DNA from: Dendrocalamus latiflorus | Taxonomy: Eukaryota; Streptophyta; Magnoliopsida; Poales; Poaceae | Assembly: GCA_017311315.1 (NCBI GenBank) | Contig: CM029626.1 | Coordinates: 10,549,643 to 10,613,642, forward strand | DNA length: 64,000 bases | Reading direction: 5' to 3' | Position numbers and translations under genes: made by a program | In this document: piece by piece, positions 11,751 through 22,237 of the stretch | Position numbering within the stretch: position 1 is the stretch's first letter | How the letters are laid out: each line of letters opens with the position of its first letter | Notes under the pieces: generated by a model | Told to the model about the DNA's origin: nothing | What the model saw: only the letters and a program-made list of their open reading frames with translations | Databases searched by the model: none

Positions 11751-12020
11751 TATCATGCCATTATAAACTGAATAAATGAATGAATTATTTAATATTATCC
11801 AACCATCACGAGAAAATAAAATTGTTTAAGTACCATCCATACAAATTCTAACTTATTTCTTCCACACATAAAATAAATGACAATTAAAGTCTAAATGCAT
11901 TCTATGCATTAGACTGAATTTGCTAAGAAATCAGAGACTTCGATTGCTATCTTCTCAGGGGTGATATGCTCTTCTAGAGAAATCATGACGGTGGCAGTTG
12001 CAATGTCAAGAGGGGGTGCT

Positions 12021-15000
12021 TGTCGGACCTCGGGTTAGCAAACCCAGATCCTCTGTGATTCCACCGCGCTATTCCCTGGATCAGTAGATAGTGCTCACAA
12101 ATACATTATTGTATATCAAAAACATATCATGCGGAAGCGTAAATAATACAGTAATACTTACTCATGGGCCGGTTAGGCTGAAAACGATAAAATGCAGCAT
12201 CGAAAACTTCACATAGGTGGGACCCGCAGGACTTGCCCACAGGCAGCCAACTAGGGTTCGCGACCTAGTCCATGGCCTCTTCATCTTCCAGCTCTGTCGA
12301 CCCCTTTTTAGCGTCGCAGGGCTTGGCATTCCTAATCTCTCTGACTGAGTGATGGTAGTTAAGCAAGAATGAGTACGATGATACTCAGCAAGCCACCACA
12401 CAGGGTGCAGTAATAATAGATGCAAAGCTGTCAAGGGAGGCTTGAGTTTCTTGTATTTGCTAAAAGCATTGTTTTGGAATTACAATAAGTAAGAAAAATC
12501 TCCTGAGACGTAGCAATTTTAACTGAAACATGTTTTATGAAATTGATTGTGAGAATGCGATAATAATTGTAGTGTAGGTTACATCCACCTTTTTACAGTG
12601 CATGGTTACCTCCACCAATGCTAGTTTTCGCCGCTGGAGTACATCTCTCCAGGAAAAGTTCATGGTCAGAGTACATCTCTCTGATAGGTTTTATCCCACC
12701 CACAAATGTTTTTAGAAATAGAACTAACTCGAGTAGGTTCCCGTGTCCGCCCTTGACCGTGGGCACGGCTGCTCGAACAGTTTTACACTCTGCAGAGGTT
12801 GTACATTTTCACCACAAGAGATAAGTCATCTTAATAGCCAACATGCTTCCTTAGGCATGAGACCCAGATGGTTTATCACAAAGCCTTTACCTTACTCCAA
12901 TTTAGCTAGATACCACCCCGCTGAGGTTTCACCGCTGAAGGGTTACATCCGCCACAGTCAGAAGCCCCCTCTTGCGCCGTATGAGTAAACCAGTGCTCTG
13001 GCACCCATCTTCCGTGATGATATCTAAACTAAACCTTTGCAAGTTAATCAGCTAGCTAGGTCATGCCCATATAGACTTGTGGTTGTACTGTTTTACACCA
13101 GGAGGTCAGTACAAGATTCAGTCTTTAATTTGTCCAGGCAGTTCTTACCACAAACCACGGGTTCTCGTGCGATATCAGCACCATCCACTCTCACCAACCG
13201 TCCAGACAGGTAAAGCAGATTTTTAGGGTTTTGAGAAGCATAAAACAGTTGTAGCAAAATACTCAGCCACGTACATCCCATGACTGTCCCAAAATAAATT
13301 CTTATGTTTTAAAGATTGATGATCAGGGCAACTAGTGCCCTGGACTTGACAAGACTAGCATGGCATTTAATATGACTTATAGCTAGTAAAGTTATCATTA
13401 ATATATATGGTGACAAGGATCAGGTGATTCAAGTATCAAAAGATGGCATAATAAATTTAATACAACATCAAGTGGGCATGTAGCTACCTTAAGCTTTAAC
13501 ATATATTTGCATAATCTATTAGGCATGCAAGTTGATAGTTTAAAAAACATAATTTTGCATAAAATGTAGGGTTAATATGATCAAAGTGATGACTTGCCTT
13601 GCTTGTTGTACCACGGCCTTGATTGCTCTAATTCAAAGCCTTCTCAGTCATTGATCTTAATTTTACTAGTCCTCGCTTTTACCCGAGTCTTGGTCTTGTT
13701 TGAGTCCGTCGCCTCGTCGAGTCTTCGGATTCTAATATGCGGCAAAGAAAAGAAAGACCAAATAAATCCAAACACTTTAAATGCCCGATTTAATTTAAAT
13801 TATACATTTTATTACGATTTGAGAATAGAGGGATGATGCGGATTAGTGTGCTGTAACCACAGCGGGAGATGAACTGGGTGAAGGAATGAGGTGGCTGAGT
13901 AGCTTTACCGTGAGGGAAAATTTTTAGTATAGCGAGGATCAAAAGTGAAGATGCATCTTCAGGAGTTATCTGCGTAGCCGATTGGGAAAAGGCGAGACTC
14001 GACCTTTTATTTGATGACTTGATCTTAATTGATTTACATTTATCAAGGAAGTCCCGTGAGTCAGGCAAGACTTACGGACAGATAAAAGGGTTTAGCGAAT
14101 ATAGTAAAGAGGAATATAACTTTGTATTTTTAGGATGCGGGAGCTTTACAGGAGATGAGTAATTTTAATTATTTAATGAAATTTGATATTTCATGAGGCG
14201 ATATTTATCTGAGATTGCAGTAGCTAGCTTGACAAATCACTATGTTAATGGCTTAATCAAATGTTGGGTTAGCCATTTCAGTCTAGTCGTTATTAGGAGC
14301 AAAGTTAATTAGCTGGCTTATTAACAATCATTATTAGATATGGCCAACGATTATGTTTTACTAAAAGAGATGCTATGACTTTATAGGGATCTCCTTAATA
14401 AAGCTATTCCTTTTATTATTAATTGTTCTCGACTATCGAATTTAAATCCTGAGATAATGATTGGAGGATTGGATGCTAGACAAAAATTAAGGATTTCCCT
14501 CTGTTGTTTAAGACGTTCTTAAGCGCACTCATTTGTCATTTTAAATCTTAGTATTTTAAGATAGATGTTAGAGTCTTTGCTACAAATATTTTTAAGCATT
14601 TTTGGAAGGAGGGTTCCCATGGTGCTAGGGATGAATAAACCACACTTGATATTTTATGTGGCTTGCCAAGGATTATTTTAAGCAATAATAAGGGAGATGA
14701 CATGATCTCAGAGATGAGCAATTTATGGTCAATATTTTATGTGGCAAAATCTTGCTAAATTGATTTATTGAGTTTGCATAAATAGATTTAGATCGGTGGA
14801 TGAAAGATAGTATCTGAACTACTCGAGATAGTATTAAAGTTATTATTTGAGTTTCCAGAGTAAAGTTTGGAAAAGATTGAAATTATCTTTATAAGGCTTC
14901 AAACATGCATCTTTAATCATTTAGGATTGAATTTCTAGCACTTTGGATGGATAAAAGAGAATCCTTTAATTTATTTCATATGAAGATCATTATGTTATTT

Positions 15001-16832
15001 CATTTGTCATGAAGGTTATTAAAGATAAGTTTTGAATTACAAAAGCCTTTATTATAATCTTGATATTAATTCTTTATTTCCATATTTATTTACAAATCAT
15101 TCTTCATTACCTTGCTCAAATGAGAATACAAATTTCAAGATTTTGGAAGTAGAGTGGGAGGATACACTCATGCACATGAGCTTGAGTGAGACTTTCAAGT
15201 GGGCCCACCTGTCATACACTTGGACCGAGAGGAAGAAGCTGCTCGGCTAACTGAAACAGACCAGAGGGGAGCAAAGGCGAAACAAGGGAGGCTGGGGTGG
15301 CGCCGGAGCCAGGCGGCGTTGACGGCGGGGAGCAGCCAGGGAGGCGACGGCGACCGGCAAATCGGGATGCCCAGGCGACGAGGTAGCTAGGGGAGTCGGT
15401 AGCTCTGGCCGGGGAGGCGCCCAGGCGTGCCGACGACAATGGGGAGCGGGCGGCGGAGGAAAGCCGGTTGGGTGCCGGTGGCCGGAGAGGAAGGGGAAAG
15501 GAGGGAAGGGGAGCATGGGTAGTAATGAGGTACCGGGGGCTCACCTGAGTGGCCGGGTTGGCCGGAGAGAGGACGACGTGCGCGGGCGACGAGCGCAAGC
15601 GGCGGCGCTGGGGGGCGACCGTGGCGAGAGCGTTCTGGTGGCGGAGGACGCCGGCCGTCGGTTGAAGGAGCTTCGAGTGGCAGAGGTGCGACTCCCACCG
15701 TGACTAATTGGCCGGGGACCGACCGAGGGAGAGGCGGCGGCGAAAAAGGCGGCGGTCGGTCGGAAAGGGGGAAGGAGCTGGCGCGGCGTGCTCGGGCGGC
15801 AGTTTTGCAATTAACCGCGTGGGGAGGCGGCGGGCGGCCGGGGGTACACCGCGACGGGGTCGGCTTGCGGAGGGGAGGGCCAGAGCGGCGGGACGGCACA
15901 AAGTGGCGGCGGCCGGCGTGAGCATATACTGCCCGAGCTAGCTGAGATGGATGGAGGAGGAGTGGGAAGGAGGCAAGCTCGGGGCTCTTTTATAGCCAAG
16001 GGGAGTACCGCCGACATGGGCGAAGGCATGGCAAGGGGGTACCCCGGGCATGGCGGTGCGTACGGCGGCATGGGCAGCGGCATGGCGCAGCGACGTAGGG
16101 GAGTGGCGTGGGGCTAGGCCGGTGGTAGGGTGCTAGCGCGGATGTGACCGGGGGGAAACCGGGGGCAGCGCGAAACCGGGGCGGGGCGAGCGACGCGAGC
16201 TGGGCCGTCGGGCTGGGGCGGTGACGCCATGAACAGAGGAGGGAGGAGGAAATGGGGAGGAAGAAGCTGGCTGCGGTCGGGCCAACGGCCGAACGGCCAG
16301 GAAAGGAAAAAGGAAACGATCCGGGAAAAAAAGGGAAAAAGCAATGGGCCGGCCCATGAGAATTCTGGGGATTTTATGACTTTCTGAATTTTGAAATTTT
16401 AGGTTTGGGTTTTTATGAGTATATTTTAAATTTGGGAGCTTGACTCAATTTCTGCGTTTCATAATTTAATTTTAGGGTTGTTTGAGTTTTGATAAATATT
16501 TCTTAATCTTCCAAATTGAATGTCCTGATACCAAAATTGGATGGAAGGGTTTTATATTGAAAGCCAATTTCTATTGTTGTCCTTGAACGACAAGGAGTTC
16601 AATTTAAATTTGAGATTCATACTTCCAAAGGGGATTTGGATTTTCTAAATTTTAAACTTTAATTTCTGGTTCTTGAGTCCAGGGTTTGGATTTTTATTAA
16701 CTGGGCTTTTGGCAAAAAATCCAACTCGAGAAATTTGAACTTTGCCAAAAACTTTTTGAGAAGCACCGAAGAAATGATTAAAAGAGTTTATAATTTTCGC
16801 AATTACACTAGCTCCCTATTTGGGATGTCACA
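12021..16832 (-). mobile_element. Probable solo LTR (4.8 kb) nested in the old Copia
   Basis: The insertion begins TGTCGGACCTCGGG and ends GGGATGTCACA, so it has TG...CA ends, and the pentamer GTGCT flanks both sides (12016-12020 and 16833-16837). No retroelement protein and no second LTR is visible inside. On the minus strand a TATA-like CTATAAAAGAGCC (about 15987-15995) precedes a GC-rich stretch (15250-15950), as expected for U3/R of a Gypsy-type LTR. I call it a solo LTR left by recombination; a non-coding LARD with undetected internal LTRs is the alternative. The open frames at 15212-16083 on both strands are composition effects. Confidence 0.72.
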
Positions 16833-16837
16833 GTGCT

Positions 16838-17765
16838 GCTGCTGGAGTAGAGTCAACCTCCATCAGCGAAGGCAGCTGCTCAGAACTCTCCCCCTCAACA
16901 AAAGCAAAGTGGGTTTCATGCTGCTCTTTGCCACCCTTCTTCTTCTTGGCCTAGAAGGTATCGATGACATGTTGTGGTTTTTTTATAGATTCACGATCAG
17001 TGCCCCCACTTGCCACACTTGTAGCAGGTTTGATCTTGCTAACCATATGGCTTGTCATCTCGCTTTAGTTTCCTGGCCTTATTCTCACGTGGAGCATCTA
17101 ACTTGCCTTTTTGGGCTACAGCCTTGCCATTCCTTCTCCGTTTCTTCATTGTAGGCTTTTACACCTTGTAGCTCCTAGCGTTGGCCTCACAGCCAGCAGA
17201 GCTCTTAGGTGGCTGTGTGACAGTTTTTGTGGAGAACTTCATCCTGAACCTCTGCAACCTGCATAATATCAATCAATTCAGCATACTCCTTGTAGCCGTC
17301 TTGACGAGGGGTGGAAGGTGGATAGGCTCTTTTCAATCTTCTGCTCATTTGTGATCTGTTTGCCACAAAGTTGAAGGTTGGTACAAATTCTGTGTAGAGC
17401 AGAGTTGTACTCCCCGACCATTTTAAAATCAGCAAACCTCAGTTGGATCCACTCTTACTCTGCCTGAGGAAGAATGGTGTACTTTAGCTTCTCGAACTGC
17501 TTCTTGAGTGCAGTTCACAATGCTAGCGCGCTCTTCTCTGCCATGTACTCATTCTTGAGAGTGAGACAGAGGTAGTGCCTGAGGAAGTGAAGTGAATGAT
17601 CATTTTCCTCAGGGGTGGGTTTGGCATTCTGCGGTGCACCAATCCCAAAGGCAGCGCAGAGCTTCTTGGCTCCAAGTACTATCTCGACATCGGAAGCCCA
17701 AGTTAGGTAATTTTGGCCATGTTAGGCCAGCTCCTCAAACTCCCAATTCGTGATGCCTGTCATCT
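16838..17765 (-). pseudogene. Decayed Copia gag with CCHC zinc knuckle
   Basis: On the minus strand the translation from about 17765 shows a gag-like region with AEKSALALWTALKKQFEKL and FADFKMVGEYNSALHRI, typical of plant Copia gag (UBN2/DUF4219 type). Further on, CYKCGKWGH (about 17000-17035) is the start of a CCHC knuckle. Stops and shifts interrupt it. The GTGCT-flanked insertion at 16832 separates it from the pol domains. Confidence 0.78.
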
Positions 17766-19150
17766 ACATATGCATGAAGGGAATATATAAGTTTACTATT
17801 AGTAAACATGCATAAATAAATTTATTGTAGGTAAATAAATTGGACATTGGTACAAAAGATTCTCATAATGTTCCAGAATTTTTTATACGTTTTTATAAAT
17901 TTTATTGCTAATTTCAGTGATTAAAGACAATTTAAATAATTATGATTAATCAAAATAGTAAATCAATATAGAATATATGGAAAGCAATAATGACAGTGCT
18001 AAACATGCTTCAAATGCTAAAAATAATTCAAAATTTGAATTCCCAAGGCCCTTTTATTTTGGAATATGAATTTTTAGTGAATTTTGTAATTTTCGACGGC
18101 TTATCCACAAATTTTCAATTCGGAGAAAACTTTTCGCGTAATTTTCTAATTTCTCAGGGACTTTTTTGCGAAAATCCGGGCACCCCACCCAGGACCGGGC
18201 CTTCCTTGGCCCATCCTTTGGCCCATGGCCCACCTCGGCCGGATTAAAGGAGAGGGGTAAACCCTACCCCTGCTGAGTGGTTGCGACGCACATGGGGAGG
18301 CCGGTGGCCAAGGTGCATGGCGTTGCGGGCGGCCAGGCGGCGGCCGAGGGCTCTCCGTGTGGGCGCTAGGCGGCGGCAAGTCCTCCAGCGCGGGCTCATG
18401 CGAGAGCGGCAGCGGCCGGGGAGCCAGCGAACTGCGTGCGGTCGGGGCTCATGCAGGAGTAACGGCGGTCGGGGAGCCGGCGAGGTGCGTGTGGCCAGGG
18501 CTCATGCAGAAGCAGCAGTGGCCAGGCAGCCGGCGACGAGGTTGCCATGTGCAGAGGCGGTGTTGGCGTCTTCGCCTGTGGACCCGAGCGGTGGCAAGCA
18601 AGCGGCTTTGGGCCAGCGGCCGAGCTCGGATTCGGCCGAGTGCAGCGGCTTCGGGCGGCGGTGCTCGTGCGGGAGCCGGCGGTGGCCGAAAGGCAGCGCG
18701 CCTCGTGCGGGAGGCAAGCAGGCAGCAACCGGGCCCGAGGTCAAGCGGCGGCAATGCCTCTTGTGGGAGGCGGTGGCTTGACAGTGCGTGGGTGGCATGG
18801 CGACTCGGCAGTCGGCCGTGTGGAATGACGAGGCGGCCGTGGCCACGTACGGGTGGCGCGGCTGCGGGCTGGCGCGGCACTCACGTGCGGCGGCTGTACG
18901 GGGCCGGCGGCGTGTGATTTTTCCATTTTTTTCCTTCCTTATTTCTTTTTTTCAATCTATAGTACAATCAACATCTACTCTTTCATATAATCTACCGATC
19001 AATATTGTGCCGGCGAGTTTAAGTCTGCTCGCGATAGATTAGATCTAGAAAGTGAAATCTGCAGAATCTAAAGTGATCTAGATAGACAATTCAATCTATG
19101 ACTGATTCGATGATTACCTTCGATCCACAGAGCAATTCATGCTGATAACA
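17766..19150 (-). other. Leader of the old Copia, with a GC-rich block
   Basis: This lies between the 5' LTR (19151-19397) and gag. A primer-binding-like sequence, TGTTATCAGCATG, is read on the minus strand from about 19150. The block at 18180-18925 is very GC-rich, with open frames on both strands (up to 186 codons) that have no recognisable domain. The part near gag (17770-18170) is AT-rich. Confidence 0.6.
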
Positions 19151-19397
19151 TGTTGAGGAACCGTCGCTGGCGAGTCTAGTCCGATCGATTCCTCCTATGC
19201 AAAAGAGATGATCAAACACAGATGATACAAATAGTAGATTGGAAACACAAGAGGTAGAGGGAATAACTCCTGTTTTTCTTTATTGTTTTCTCTTTTCAAG
19301 TGTACACAAAATAGTCAATAAGACCTCTATATATAGCCTATTGGTGAGGTGCCCATCATGAGTCAAAACTTCAGATCTAGACCTAGGTTTCCTAAAA
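19151..19397 (-). repeat. 5' LTR of the old Copia (247 bp)
   Basis: Partner of 7840-8328. It starts TGTTGAGGAACCGTCGC and ends CCTAAAA. The terminal CA has decayed to AA. The adjacent GGTAC (19398-19402) is the likely target duplication. Confidence 0.85.
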
Positions 19398-20718
19398 GGT
19401 ACCACTCAGGGATGACCTGACCTCCACGGTGATCACGCCGTGCCGCTGCCCCGCCTTGCGGGTGTCTCTGAAGTCTGAACCCTTCCGCCGCGGCCCATGC
19501 TGGTCGTGCGTGCACTGCCAAGGCAGCAAGCCAAAAAACTATCGGCCGAGTTGTATGTGGAGCACGCTACGTCGTCTCGGCCACGCGCGGGCGCGGATGG
19601 CGAAGCCAACGTGAGCTGTGCGGGTGCCGCCGCTTCGTCAGCTGCTGCAACCGGAGAAGTGGAGCGCCTGCGTCTCCCGTGCGGTCAGCGGCTACCCCGG
19701 ATGGCAGGCTGCGGCGGTTGCAGGACAGCGGCCTAACCATCGGCACACGGCATTATGGGTTATACGGCGACGGCGGGAGAGGCCGGGTCGTGATGCTTGT
19801 GAGTTGTGACTTTGTTAGTATGCTTGTAATCCATGGTTTCGTAATATTTGTCCACAGTCCACTGTACACATAGATGAAAAACACTAAATCTAAAAAATAG
19901 TTAATATGAAATGACTATATACACATATTAAATGATATATCACAACCAATTAACCTCTTTCAAAGCATTTAAACAAGGGTAGAAAATGAAAATTGTAACA
20001 ACTACATTCTAGATTTAGACGGATACACCCAAGGCCATAAACAAGCATAGGGAAACGGTGGGATTAGTACACTAGTTATCTGGGAATCAACATTCAGTAA
20101 TCGATCACGTTTATTCAAAGTTGGACCTCGACTCTGTGACTCACTATACGGTGTAGTTGCCTGTTTGTTGACAGTAAATAGCTAAATACTGACGCAAACA
20201 TGGGGAAACGTTGCCGAAATAAGACTTTGGTATTGAGGTGGGAAGCAGAGCTAGAGTGGAAGCTAAGCTTGTGATATGATGTTTACTTACACAAAGTCTT
20301 AGTACACGCAATCAGAGGCTGATGCAATCCATTATAGATTGTTAAATTAGTGCAAGTCTACTCTTATCCCTTCCGAAACGCACCACGGCATAGGCAAGTG
20401 GATGGAAGGATTTCGTGGACGAAATGAAACCTTTGACCTGTCTTAAGGGAAAGTCCAAGCCAGAAGTCTTCGAAAACCCTGGGACTGTAGCCGTTGTTCT
20501 TCCACACATGCTAATGCCGTCGTAATCGTGCGGATCCGCACTACGAAACGCACGACAAAGTGGCCGCCGCACCAGCACCATCTTTTCTGCCGTGCTGACC
20601 AAAACATCACGGGCTCGACGCCTCGACGCGACTCCCAGGATGCCGTGCCAGTGCCAACTCCGACGCGTGCTCCGCTCCACTGGAAACTCGCACCTACGCC
20701 GGTGCGGTGACCGAGTAA
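19398..20718. other. Intergenic DNA, no gene recognised
   Basis: A GC-rich part (19420-19800) and a mixed part (19860-20710) with several short open frames on both strands. None shows a known domain, splice pattern or convincing start context. Confidence 0.5.
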
Positions 20719-20917
20719 GGCCTGTTCTTTTTTTTTTAAATTTTTGGTTTTTGCTTTTGGTTGTTGTTTCAACGGAAGTTGATTGGATAAATATTGAAAC
20801 GGGACGATTTTTTGGAGTGGATTATTTAAATAGCTTTCCGATCACAAAATCAAATGTACAATTCGCAGTCATACCAAAAAATACAGATAAAAACCACTAA
20901 CGACCCAAAAGAACACC
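20719..20917. mobile_element. Tourist-like MITE (199 bp)
   Basis: Flanked by TAA on both sides (20716-20718 and 20918-20920). The left end is GGCCTGTTCTTTT; the right end inverted is GGTGTTCTTTTGGG. The interior is AT-rich and non-coding. A TAA target with GGCCTGTTC ends is characteristic of PIF/Harbinger (Tourist) MITEs. Confidence 0.85.
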
Positions 20918-21146
20918 TAAGCAGTTAAGCACAGAGACAGCTCCATACCGAAGGCTGCGTAGAAGTCGATCTCGATGCGATTCTTACTCGCAACCGGACG
21001 AATTGCTCGCGTTCCGACGCAGGTACAAAGAAAGTCGCATTGTTCGTGGTAGTAGTAGAAGTACTGCTTGTTTTTTAGTCTCTCCTTCGATACGAGTGAT
21101 GCACTGATTGCAGAAGGGATCATTCTTCGTTCGAACGCTACGCTAA

Positions 21147-21360
21147 GGGGCTGTATGGTTGCCTGCATCAGGGTGACTCGCATCAGCGCATGCAGGGAGA
21201 TGGTGTTTGGTTACCTGCATCGGGGTGAGAGCCTGCACGAGCGGATGCAAAAAAATCAACTGGAGCCAGGCTGAGGAGAAACGCGGCTGAGGACCTTCTC
21301 TACTCAGCCTGGCCACGCTCATGCAGCTGCATCAGCTCATGCAGGCAACCAAACAGACTC
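21147..21360. mobile_element. Tourist-like MITE, tandem copy 1 (214 bp)
   Basis: Begins GGGGCTGTATGGTTGCC and ends with the inverted form (GGCAACCAAACAGACTC). TAA precedes it (21144-21146) and follows it (21361-21363). The interior has a palindromic pair, GCCAGGCTGAGGAG and CTCAGCCTGGCC, and several CATGCAG words. It is closely similar along its length to the adjacent copy 2. Confidence 0.88.
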
Positions 21361-21363
21361 TAA

Positions 21364-21576
21364 GGGTCTGTTTGGTTGCCTGCATAAGGGTGGCTCGCAC
21401 CAGCGCATGCAGGGAGATGGTGTTTGGTTGCCTGCATGGAGGAGAGAGCCTGCACGAGTGGATGCAAAAAATCAACTGGAGCCAGGCTGAGGAGAAACGT
21501 GGCTGAGGAGCTTCCCTCCTCAGCCTGGCCACACTCATGCAGCTGCATGAGCACATGCAGGCAACCAAACAGCCCC
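21364..21576. mobile_element. Tourist-like MITE, tandem copy 2 (213 bp)
   Basis: Head-to-tail neighbour of the previous element. It begins GGGTCTGTTTGGTTGCC and ends GGCAACCAAACAGCCCC, with TAA at 21361-21363 (shared) and 21577-21579. The three evenly placed TAA triplets show either insertion of one copy at the edge of the other or movement as a dimer. Confidence 0.88.
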
Positions 21577-21579
21577 TAA

Positions 21580-22237
21580 ATGGTTGATGACGGCACATGC
21601 ACGAGTGCAGCCGCACATGTGCTGTTGCTTGCAGAGAAACTACTGGCTTGAATTCGGAGAACCGCTGCTTCAGTTGCGTAGCTTAAAGAAGACGATGACG
21701 GTCACTAAGACCGGCACGTGAAACCTGCTTCAGAAATTGGTTCATGTACTCGTTATCTACTTAAGCTTCAGATCAACATGGAACAAGGAGTCTTGAAATG
21801 GTAGTACTTGGACAACGAATTTTATTGCAATTCAGAAACAAACATCATGGATAGAAGTCATAGATCCAAACACCTCTATCATGAACCCAATTACCCAAAT
21901 GTACAACGTAAGAACTTTTGACTATCATCAATCTGTGTGTATACGCATCGCATGCAAGCTCAATTCAGAAACCAAAAAACTCTACTCATGTATCTTCTTA
22001 TAACTCATATGTTCATTTGTACAAAACAAAAGTATATATTGCTTATTTTGAAACCAAAAAACTGGTAAACTAGATCAATCTGCAATTCTGCACCAAATAG
22101 GGGCCTAACAAAAGGAGGTTGTTATCTCTTATGTGTTGTTGACCAATACAACTTGACCTCCAATTATTGCCAATTCAATCAGACAAATAATCCATGCCAG
22201 TCCATGGCTCTGAAAGAATGTGTATATACGGCAGGCA
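21580..22237. other. Spacer and probable 3' UTR of the GT106 gene
   Basis: The stretch is AT-rich. The part next to 22237 should hold the 3' UTR of the minus-strand O-fucosyltransferase-family gene. No gene or transposon boundary is seen. Confidence 0.5.

Larger units (their letters stand above)
7840..19397 (-). mobile_element. Old full-length Copia retrotransposon, antisense, with nested insertions
   Basis: Two LTRs (7840-8328 and 19151-19397) start TGTTGAGGAACCGTC and end near CCTAACA or CCTAAAA. Flanking pentamers GCTAC and GGTAC are a 4-of-5 match, consistent with an aged target duplication. Coding remnants run on the minus strand in Copia order: gag (17765-16838), protease (about 11650), integrase (11140-10830), RT (10105-9480) and RNase H (9418-8600). 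The LTRs differ at roughly one base in seven by eye, so insertion is old. Nested inside are a 238-bp MITE in the left LTR and a 4.8-kb LTR-like insertion between gag and protease. Confidence 0.85.

Noticed and set aside
15212..16083. Several long open frames on both strands
   Set aside because: They are Pro/Ala/Arg-rich, overlap in all frames, and lie in the GC-rich region of the LTR-like insertion beside its TATA box. No domain is visible.
18281..18917. Overlapping open frames of 140-186 codons
   Set aside because: They lie in the leader of the old Copia, are composition-driven and show no domain or coding bias.
20342..20772. Minus-strand open frames as a gene
   Set aside because: No recognisable motif, frames overlap each other, and one runs into a MITE at 20719.
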